Part shown: positions 1 to 5,598 of the stretch, one piece after another
How positions within the stretch are numbered: the stretch's first letter is position 1
How the letters are laid out: the number at the start of each line of letters is the position of its first letter
Origin: an uncultured Lachnospiraceae bacterium
GTDB lineage: Bacteria > Bacillota > Clostridia > Lachnospirales > Lachnospiraceae
Direction of reading: 5' to 3'
Assembly (NCBI GenBank): GCA_902783305.1
Contig: CACZQU010000510.1
Coordinates: 1 to 6,193, forward strand
Length of the DNA: 6,193 bases
Notes under the pieces: generated by a model
What the model was told of the DNA's origin: nothing
The model's database searches: none
Seen by the model: the letters and a program-made list of their open reading frames with translations, nothing else
Program-made: the position numbers and the translations under genes

Positions 1-1476
1 TCCGATTTCATTCCCGTTAAGGACAATATCATAGGCCTTGGCCCGGACCTTTCCCGGATCACTGTCCAGAAGCGGAAGATCCTCCTCCATCGGCATAGTG
101 AACGGATGATGCATCGCCGTATACCTGCCCTCTTCTTCGCTCCACTCAAGAAGGGGGAATTCGGTAATCCAGACAAACCGGAATTCGTTTTTGTCGTACA
201 GCTCCATCTGTCTGGCAAGCTCCAGTCTCAACGCGCCGAGAACATCACATACCAGCTTTGTCTTATCCGCGGCAAACAGAAGAAGATCCCCGGGTTTTCC
301 GTCCATCCGGGAAACCAGAGCATCCATTTCCCCATCCGTCATAAATTTGGAGAATGAGGATTTGAGACTGCCATCCTCTCCGACAGCAATATATGCCAGA
401 CCCTTCAGCCCGTATCCCTTCGCAAATTCCACCAGCTTGTCGATCTTCTTGCGGGGCATTCCTCCCTGGCCTTCGGCATTGATTCCCCGCACAGAGCCTC
501 CCTGTTCAACGGCAGAAGCAAAAACAGAAAATCCACAACCTGCGGCCAGGTCGCTGACATCCTTCAGTTCCATTCCGAAACGGAGATCCGGTTTGTCCGA
601 TCCAAACCTGTCCATAGCCTCCTGCCAGGTCATGCGCTGAATCGGCAGCTCCACCTTAACACCCAGTACGTTTTCAAAAAGAAACGCCAGATAACGTTCA
701 TTGACATCGATCACATCGTCCACATCCACAAAGGACAGCTCCATATCGATCTGGGTGAATTCCGGCTGCCGGTCCGCACGCAGATCTTCATCACGGAAGC
801 ATCTGGCGATCTGAATATACCGGTCATACCCGGAGCACATCAGCAGCTGTTTATAAAGCTGCGGAGACTGGGGAAGGCCATAGAAGCATCCCTGATGAAT
901 CCGGGACGGCACCAGATAGTCTCTCGCTCCCTCCGGAGTACTTTTGCCCAGCATAGGCGTCTCGATCTCCAGGAATCCTTCATCTGTAAAGAACTTTCTG
1001 GTCAGCTGCATCACCCGGCTCTTCATCATGAGATTTTTCTGAAGATCGGGTCTTCTCAGATCCAGATAGCGGTAGCGAAGACGGATTTCCTCTTTTGTCC
1101 GGCTGTTTTCCTCTATAGGAAACGGGGGAACATCAGCTTCCGACAAAATCCTGAGGCTTTTTACCCTGAGCTCGATTTCTCCCGTGCTCAGATTCGGATT
1201 GACTGCACCGCCTCTTTTCTCCACCGTACCTGTCACGGCGATGACAAATTCGCTTCGCAGTCTTCCCGCTTTCTCAAAGCCCTGAGGATCTATGCTTCCG
1301 TTTTCGAAAATCAGCTGCATGAGACCGCTTCGGTCTCTCAGGTCCACAAAGATGATTCCACCCTTGTTTCGGGCCTTGGCCACCCATCCCATCAGAGTCA
1401 TCTCACATCCGATCTGTTCAGTTTTCACTTCCCCGCACCGGCAGGTGCGATGCAGGCCTTTCATGCTTTCAGCCAT
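1..1476 (-). CDS. aspS: Aspartyl-tRNA synthetase, N-terminal 492 residues (partial)
   Basis: The frame runs open from ATG 1476 to the left edge of the window, 492 codons of roughly 590-600 expected. It is a bacterial-type class II aspartyl-tRNA synthetase, charging tRNA-Asp in the cytosol. The N-terminal OB-fold anticodon-binding domain covers about residues 15-110 (GWVAKARNKGGIIFVDLRDR at 30-49). The catalytic core begins near 130 (RYRYLDLRRP), with QSPQ at 203-206 and motif 2 FRDEDLRADRQPEFTQ at 227-242. The bacteria-specific GAD insertion spans about residues 285-425, and core sequence resumes at WITEFPLLEW and MHHPFT. Motif 3 (the GLDR region) lies beyond the window. The start overlaps the end of hisS by 8 nt and is preceded by AGGAGGAAG. 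The residue aligned with the Leu (discriminating) or His (non-discriminating) marker is Lys38, so tRNA-Asn cross-charging cannot be decided here. Confidence 0.95.
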   Translation of the reverse strand, partial: MAESMKGLHRTCRCGEVKTEQIGCEMTLMGWVAKARNKGGIIFVDLRDRSGLMQLIFENGSIDPQGFEKAGRLRSEFVIAVTGTVEKRGGAVNPNLSTGEIELRVKSLRILSEADVPPFPIEENSRTKEEIRLRYRYLDLRRPDLQKNLMMKSRVMQLTRKFFTDEGFLEIETPMLGKSTPEGARDYLVPSRIHQGCFYGLPQSPQLYKQLLMCSGYDRYIQIARCFRDEDLRADRQPEFTQIDMELSFVDVDDVIDVNERYLAFLFENVLGVKVELPIQRMTWQEAMDRFGSDKPDLRFGMELKDVSDLAAGCGFSVFASAVEQGGSVRGINAEGQGGMPRKKIDKLVEFAKGYGLKGLAYIAVGEDGSLKSSFSKFMTDGEMDALVSRMDGKPGDLLLFAADKTKLVCDVLGALRLELARQMELYDKNEFRFVWITEFPLLEWSEEEGRYTAMHHPFTMPMEEDLPLLDSDPGKVRAKAYDIVLNGNEIG

Positions 1477-2749
1477 GGTTGCTTTCTTCCTCCTGTTTAT
1501 CTCTGGCATAAAACTCCTCGATCTGAGTATATCCGTCCGCAAGGAGCTGATCTTTCTGGAATTTCCTGTTTTTCTTCATGACACTGACAAGGACGTAAGC
1601 TCCATCCTGGCGCAGTTCTTCGGCTTTTTTCAGGATTTCCTTCATTTTCTCTTCCGATATGTTTTTTTCAAAGAGAAGCGCTTTTCTGGTTCTGGAGCCG
1701 GGAACCTGGAAGCTTCTCTCCAGCAGAAGCATGACAATCCGTTCGAAGCCGATGGGAAAGCCGCAGGCACAGGCATTGGTTCCTGTAAACCTGCCGATCA
1801 TCTCATCATAGCGGCCGCCGCCGCCCACGCTTCCTCCATATTCATCCATCGAAATCTCAAAAATCGGACCCGTATAATAGGACATTCCTCTGACCAGAGT
1901 CGGATCAAAGACCATGGAAAAATCTGCCGTTCTGGTATGCTCTACCAGAGACATGATCGTCACAAGATCCCTGGTTGTCTTCTCGTCAAGAACATCCTTC
2001 AGTATCTCTCCGCAATGCTTCACTCCATCAGTGTCTGATCCGACCGCCTCAAACAGTTCCAGATACTTTGTGACGGCTTCCGGGGAAAAACCTTCCTCGC
2101 CCAGTTCGCGGGCTACGCCATCCTTGCCGATCTTGTCCATCTTGTCCAGGATAATAAACACCGTATCAAAGTGTTCTTCTGCAAATCCGCTGTAAAGAGC
2201 CATCGCTTTCAGGATTCTCCGGTCATTGATTCTCACAGAGAAATGATGAAAGCCAAGCTTGCCCAGTAAAGTGGTTGTCGCCAGAATCAGCTCAACCTCT
2301 GCCATATATCCCGGCTCTCCCAGGATGTCAATGTCGCATTGCATGAACTGGCGGAACCTCCCTCTCTGGGGACGATCCGCTCTCCACACGTTCCCCATCT
2401 GCAAAGCCTTGAAGGGGGAAGGAAGCTCGTTGGCATGACTGGAATAATATCTTGCCAGCGGAACCGTAAGGTCATACCTGAGTCCCGAATCCACCAGATC
2501 GGCTTCTGACGAAGCCTCCTCCAGCTTCAGCTTTTCTCCCCGCTTCAGAATTCTGAAGATCAGCTTTTCGTTTTCCCCTCCCTGTTTGCTGGAGAGATTT
2601 TCGATATGCTCCACACAGGGAGTCTCAATCATTCTGAAGCCGAAGCTTTCATAGGTCTGCCGGATCAGTCCGATACAATAATTCCGTATCTCCATCTCCT
2701 GCGGCAGGATATCCCTCATACCGGTTACAGGTTTCTTATTTAATGGCAT
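1469..2749 (-). CDS. hisS: Histidyl-tRNA synthetase
   Basis: This class II synthetase (426 residues) charges tRNA-His with histidine in the cytosol. Visible motifs are GMRDILPQE (residues 10-18), DLTVPLARY (93-101), motif 2 WRADRPQRGRFRQF (122-135) followed by QCDIDI, the histidine-specific motif RGMSYYTG (287-294), GGGGRYDEM (309-317) and motif 3 GFPIGFERI (330-338). I chose ATG 2749 because AGGAGG lies exactly 6 nt upstream; the earlier ATG 2764 would place that site inside its own codons 2-3. The histidine motif has Met-Ser where most enzymes have Leu-Asp. Motif 2 resembles eukaryotic or archaeal-type enzymes in QCDIDI. The C-terminal anticodon-binding part, from about residue 355, is short and ends in a charged tail. 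The complete catalytic motifs argue against the HisZ paralogue. It overlaps aspS by 8 nt. Confidence 0.95.
   Translation of the reverse strand: MPLNKKPVTGMRDILPQEMEIRNYCIGLIRQTYESFGFRMIETPCVEHIENLSSKQGGENEKLIFRILKRGEKLKLEEASSEADLVDSGLRYDLTVPLARYYSSHANELPSPFKALQMGNVWRADRPQRGRFRQFMQCDIDILGEPGYMAEVELILATTTLLGKLGFHHFSVRINDRRILKAMALYSGFAEEHFDTVFIILDKMDKIGKDGVARELGEEGFSPEAVTKYLELFEAVGSDTDGVKHCGEILKDVLDEKTTRDLVTIMSLVEHTRTADFSMVFDPTLVRGMSYYTGPIFEISMDEYGGSVGGGGRYDEMIGRFTGTNACACGFPIGFERIVMLLLERSFQVPGSRTRKALLFEKNISEEKMKEILKKAEELRQDGAYVLVSVMKKNRKFQKDQLLADGYTQIEEFYARDKQEEESNHG
1489..1494 (-). promoter_or_regulatory. Ribosome-binding site of aspS, inside hisS
   Basis: AGGAGG lies 12 nt before ATG 1476 on the minus strand, extending to AGGAGGAAG for an effective shorter spacing. 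It sits within the last codons of hisS. The alternative in-frame ATG 1464 would be 24 nt away and is less likely. Confidence 0.65.
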
Positions 2750-2755
2750 ATTTAT

Positions 2756-2761
2756 CCTCCT
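2756..2761 (-). promoter_or_regulatory. Ribosome-binding site that sets the hisS start
   Basis: AGGAGG on the minus strand, 6 nt before ATG 2749, overlaps the last base of the HD-GYP stop codon. Its position favours ATG 2749 over ATG 2764. Confidence 0.85.
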
Positions 2762-3336
2762 CATCCGTCTTTCTGATGAATCACCTTCTGGAAAGCCAGA
2801 AAAACCTCAAGGTCAAAATCTTTGATTTCTTCTATCATCAGTTCAATCGCTGTCTGGCTGTCAAAGGCTTTGCGGTATGGCCGGTTTGAATTCAGGGCAC
2901 AATACACGTCGCAGACCCTCAGTATCCTGGCTCCCAGCGGAATCTGGTCACCGGACAGATGGGAAGGATATCCGCTCCCATCATAGTTTTCATGATGGTA
3001 CAAAACGCTTTCCAGGACAAAATCCGAATATCTGTTCTGAGAGCGCAGCTCTTCATATCCCAGCATGGAGTGCATCCGGACATATTTCAGCTCCTCGATG
3101 ACGAGAGGATCCCGCTCCTGTCCCAGGATATAGCCTTTGAGCCGAAGCTTTCCAATGTCATGTACCATGCCGGCCAGTGCCAGCTCATAGCATTTGTCTT
3201 CATCCAGATTCAGTTCCCTGGCGACATCATAGGCCAGATTGCTGACCGCGATCCCATGCCTAAGCTCAGCGGATAAATCAAAAGCCAGGAGACTGTCATT
3301 CCGGGTTTCCGACTTCATGCTTTGATCCCTGAGCAA
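2761..3336 (-). CDS. Small stand-alone HD-GYP-type phosphohydrolase
   Basis: The product is almost only an HD-GYP-type domain (191 residues from the TTG chosen here), without a visible receiver, sensor or membrane segment. Metal-site residues, numbered from this start, are H27 (ELRHGIAV), H59-D60 (MVHDIGK), H89 (RMHSMLGYE), H114-H115-E116 in HHENYDGSGYP, and D143 in ARILRVCDVYCAL, followed by NSNRPYR. HD-GYP enzymes hydrolyse cyclic di-GMP or related cyclic dinucleotides; the full GYP motif supports that class, but the substrate here is inference. The usual second Asp of the DVFDAL motif is Cys (residue 146). The start is uncertain: ATG 3357 has a weak site, TTG 3336 has a perfect AAGGAGG 8 nt upstream, and ATG 3318 overlaps the hemZ stop as ATGA. 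All overlap the end of hemZ, implying coupled translation. The stop lies 11 nt before hisS. Confidence 0.88.
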   Translation of the reverse strand: MLRDQSMKSETRNDSLLAFDLSAELRHGIAVSNLAYDVARELNLDEDKCYELALAGMVHDIGKLRLKGYILGQERDPLVIEELKYVRMHSMLGYEELRSQNRYSDFVLESVLYHHENYDGSGYPSHLSGDQIPLGARILRVCDVYCALNSNRPYRKAFDSQTAIELMIEEIKDFDLEVFLAFQKVIHQKDG

Positions 3337-4949
3337 GACCGTTCCCTCCTTCCCCATTCTTCCAGTCCTTTTCTTTTCCGTCCGATCATTTCGTCGATTC
3401 TCGTCACATAGCTGGCAACATCCTTGACATTTTCGATTCGTTCAATCCTGCCGCAGGAAGGGTAAACCAGCTTGCTGGCTCCCCCGGGACCCAGGGCGAG
3501 GATTGACTGCTTCTCTTCCATAATCAGAATATTATACAGACAGGATTTGCCTTGTTTGGCATAACCGACATTTTCAAAATTACCTTTCATGTTTTTCTGG
3601 CGGTACATGTAATACGGTCCCATACCCATTTCCATCGCGGATTTCCAGCACAGATCCATGATTTCCTGGTTTGCCTCAAAGGTCATTTCCTGATATTGTT
3701 CCCGGAAAATATTCAGGCGCGCTGCCCTCTTCACCGCAAGCGTATGTACAGTCAGGCTTTCCGGATCCAGTTCGCGTATCTGAGAAAGAGTATGATTTAC
3801 CATAGAATACCGCTCACCGGGAAGGCCTATGATGATATCCATGTTGATGTTGTCAAAACCGGCTTCTCTGGCAAGATAAAACGCCTGTTTTGTCTGTTCT
3901 GCCGTATGGCGTCTTCCAATCAGATCCAGTGTCTCCTGATTCATCGTCTGAGGATTGACGGAGATTCTCGAGACCGGAAACCCGCGGATCGCTGTAAGCT
4001 TGCCGGCTGTAATGCTGTCAGGTCTTCCGGCTTCCACCGTGATTTCCCTGACCCCGTCAAAACCAAAAGTCCTTCCCACAGTATCAAGGAGGCGGCGGAG
4101 CTGATCAGGCTCCAGAGTCGTTGGCGTACCTCCTCCTATATATATTGTATCCAGCCTGATGCCGAAGGATTTCATCATCGTACAGACGGCTTCCGCTTCC
4201 AAAAAAAGAGCCTCCAGGTACGGCTCAACCATGTTATGGTAAGCCTCCAGAGGATAGGAGCTGAAAGAACAGTATAAGCAGATGCTTGGACAAAACGGTA
4301 TTCCGATATAAAGGCTGTATCCGGACCGGTAATCAAATTCGTCGAGAACCGCTTTCTCCCGGTTTGCAATGGTCACGGCCAGCGCCGTCTTGCGGGGGCT
4401 GACCAGATAACGATCCCTCATCTCCCGGGCGATCACGGGATTCTTCATCCCATCCTCCAGCATTTCCATTGCCAGCTTCGCCGGCCTGATCCCTGTGAGG
4501 GTTCCCCAGGGGAGATCCCTGCGGGTAATTTCCTTCATCATCTGATAAAGAGCAAGCTTAATGGTGTCCTTATTCTCCTTACGGATTTTTCGTTTCTGAA
4601 CTGCGTCTGCTCTGTCCCCGGATCCTTCGTCCTCCGGAATCAGCAAAGCTTCCGTCTCTTTTTCCCCTTCCGGCAAGCGGCAGATGATCCGGAAACGTTC
4701 CTGGTGCCGTGACACCGTAAATTCCATATCCGGATCTGTATGACTGGCAGTGTCCTCACAAGGCTTACGAGACTTGTCACCGGAGGATTCATGAAATGCG
4801 TTTCCGGATAATTCATGGGAGGTGACATCGGAGACAGGAGCACTTTCATATTCCGTGATGAACTCCGATCCGGGGCAGAAAGCCCGGATCAGTTCATAGA
4901 TATCATGCTCAAAATCTTTGTCCAGAAAAAGAATCTTTATTTTAGGCAA
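3315..4949 (-). CDS. hemZ: HemZ-type radical SAM coproporphyrinogen III oxidase-like protein
   Basis: This 544-residue cytosolic protein matches the HemZ branch of the oxygen-independent coproporphyrinogen III oxidase (HemN-like) radical SAM family. Residues 1-34 plus about 76-105 form the N-terminal domain typical of HemZ. Residues 147-162 (PWGTLTGIRPAKLAME) are a HemZ hallmark. The radical SAM core starts with IGIPFCPSICLYCSF, whose C220, C224 and C227 (CX3CX2C) bind the 4Fe-4S cluster, and continues with GGGTP at 272-276 and NMDIIIGLPGE. The C-terminal part contains YYMYRQKNM. The start is TTG, 10 nt after AAGGAG, overlapping the MBL stop by 8 nt; no better ATG is available. A Ser/Asp/Glu/His-rich insert at about residues 36-75 makes the protein longer than I would expect. 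In many anaerobes without a full heme pathway the real substrate of HemZ is uncertain, so the family call is firmer than the reaction. Confidence 0.93.
   Translation of the reverse strand: MPKIKILFLDKDFEHDIYELIRAFCPGSEFITEYESAPVSDVTSHELSGNAFHESSGDKSRKPCEDTASHTDPDMEFTVSRHQERFRIICRLPEGEKETEALLIPEDEGSGDRADAVQKRKIRKENKDTIKLALYQMMKEITRRDLPWGTLTGIRPAKLAMEMLEDGMKNPVIAREMRDRYLVSPRKTALAVTIANREKAVLDEFDYRSGYSLYIGIPFCPSICLYCSFSSYPLEAYHNMVEPYLEALFLEAEAVCTMMKSFGIRLDTIYIGGGTPTTLEPDQLRRLLDTVGRTFGFDGVREITVEAGRPDSITAGKLTAIRGFPVSRISVNPQTMNQETLDLIGRRHTAEQTKQAFYLAREAGFDNINMDIIIGLPGERYSMVNHTLSQIRELDPESLTVHTLAVKRAARLNIFREQYQEMTFEANQEIMDLCWKSAMEMGMGPYYMYRQKNMKGNFENVGYAKQGKSCLYNILIMEEKQSILALGPGGASKLVYPSCGRIERIENVKDVASYVTRIDEMIGRKRKGLEEWGRRERSCSGIKA
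3345..3351 (-). promoter_or_regulatory. Ribosome-binding site for the HD-GYP gene (favours TTG 3336)
   Basis: The minus strand reads AAGGAGG, 8 nt before the in-frame TTG at 3336-3334. It lies downstream of ATG 3357 and 26 nt upstream of ATG 3318, so its spacing fits only the TTG start well. Confidence 0.6.
4780..4817 (-). repeat. Imperfect 24-nt-period direct repeat in the hemZ insert
   Basis: Two 14-nt copies on the minus strand, CATGAATTATCCGG (4817-4804) and CATGAATCCTCCGG (4793-4780), match at 12 of 14 bases and start 24 nt apart, so the reading frame is kept. They encode HELSG and HESSG in the low-complexity insert of HemZ (residues 45-49 and 53-57). This looks like a small in-frame duplication that has since drifted. 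Confidence 0.6.
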
Positions 4950-4959
4950 AGGGATTGTA

Positions 4960-4965
4960 CTCCTT
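4960..4965 (-). promoter_or_regulatory. Ribosome-binding site supporting the TTG start of hemZ
   Basis: The minus strand reads AAGGAG, then 10 nt (the last codons of the MBL gene), then TTG 4949. The site lies inside the MBL coding region, as expected for coupled translation. The spacing is slightly long, so the start is probable rather than certain. Confidence 0.65.
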
Positions 4966-5310
4966 CTCTTCTCGTATAGTCGTCATAGAATCATGGCCGG
5001 GGTAAACATTGGTATCTGGAGGAAGTTCCCGCAGCAGACGATGAATGCTGTCCGTCATATCCGTCATACTTCCTCCCTCAAAATCCGTTCTCCCGCAGGA
5101 AGAGCGAAAAAGCGTATCTCCGCTGAAAAGGACATTCTCGGAAGGAATGTAAAAACAGCAGCTTCCCGGAGTATGTCCGGGAGTATGGAGGCAGTGAATG
5201 AAAAATCCCGCGGCCTCAAAGGACTCCTCCGGCTTAATCCAGCCATCCGGACACACGGTATGCTTTTTGCCGGAGAAGGAAACCGAAAGATTGAGCTCCG
5301 GATCCGAAAA

Positions 5311-5313
5311 CTA
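5311..5313 (-). other. In-frame amber (TAG) codon inside the MBL gene
   Basis: Codon 89 of the MBL frame is TAG, between GAA (Glu88) and TTT (Phe90). The frame stays open and family-like for 122 more codons up to TAA. By comparison with remembered relatives, which read roughly E-K-E-L-L-x-D-P here, the position corresponds to a leucine; TTG to TAG would need one base change. The five intact gene ends visible in the window use TGA (rel, hemZ, HD-GYP gene, hisS) or TAA (MBL), and none uses TAG. Confidence 0.9.
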
Positions 5314-5584
5314 TTCCCGGTCCCCCTCCGGAGCCAGTATCTTCAATCCGCTGTAGTTTTTTTTCAGCTCATCTGCCGCCAGGAAATGATCAAAATGGCC
5401 ATGGGTCAGAAGAATCGCAGCAGGTATTCCGCCCATTTTCTTCACCAGACGTTCAACGGCTCCCGCCTGGTCACCCGGGTCAATAATCAGCAGTTCCTTT
5501 GTCTGGCGGTTCATCGCCAGAAAACAGTTCGTCTGGATGTCACCAACCACACACCTGCCGATTTCCATAATATTCATCGAATCC

Positions 5585-5589
5585 CCTCC
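5585..5589 (-). promoter_or_regulatory. Ribosome-binding site of the MBL gene
   Basis: The minus strand reads GGAGG followed by 7 nt and ATG 5577. This supports ATG 5577 over the in-frame ATG three codons later. Confidence 0.75.
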
Positions 5590-5598
5590 ATAACAGCT

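Larger units (their letters stand above)
4942..5577 (-). pseudogene. MBL-fold metallo-hydrolase (glyoxalase II-like) with one in-frame TAG
   Basis: A single frame of 211 codons from ATG 5577 to TAA 4942 encodes a compact glyoxalase II-like metallo-beta-lactamase-fold hydrolase, about the usual length for this family, but codon 89 (5311-5313) is TAG. All expected zinc ligands are present: THGHFDH with H59, H61, D63 and H64 before the stop, and H135 (TPGHTPGS), D154 (FSGDTLF) and H195 (VYPGHD) after it. The codons just after TAG read FSDPELNLS, which resembles the segment that follows a hydrophobic residue in relatives, so no frameshift is involved. If TAG terminates, the product is an 88-residue fragment missing half the metal site. 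GTG 5256 is a possible restart but has no visible ribosome-binding site. The substrate is unknown; related small cytosolic MBL proteins are thioesterase or glyoxalase II-like. I label it a pseudogene, with sequencing error, recent nonsense mutation or readthrough as alternatives. Confidence 0.85.

Noticed and set aside
895..2038. Long overlapping plus-strand open frames opposite aspS and hisS (895-1581 and 1292-2038)
   Set aside because: Both lie entirely within confirmed minus-strand synthetase genes, show no recognisable domain, and overlap each other.
1469..2749. HisZ, the regulatory paralogue of histidyl-tRNA synthetase
   Set aside because: The motif 2 arginines, RGMSYYTG and a C-terminal anticodon-binding segment are all present, and it sits directly upstream of aspS as hisS usually does.
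4130..4147. AT-rich tatatatat stretch inside hemZ as a possible promoter
   Set aside because: It encodes the DTIYIGGGTP segment of the radical SAM core on the minus strand; no spaced -35/-10 pair upstream of a gene is evident.
4942..5256. A separate small gene starting at GTG 5256 encoding only the C-terminal half of the MBL protein
   Set aside because: No ribosome-binding site precedes GTG 5256, it is in the same frame as the N-terminal half, and half an MBL fold would lack part of the metal site. It is better described as one gene with an internal TAG.
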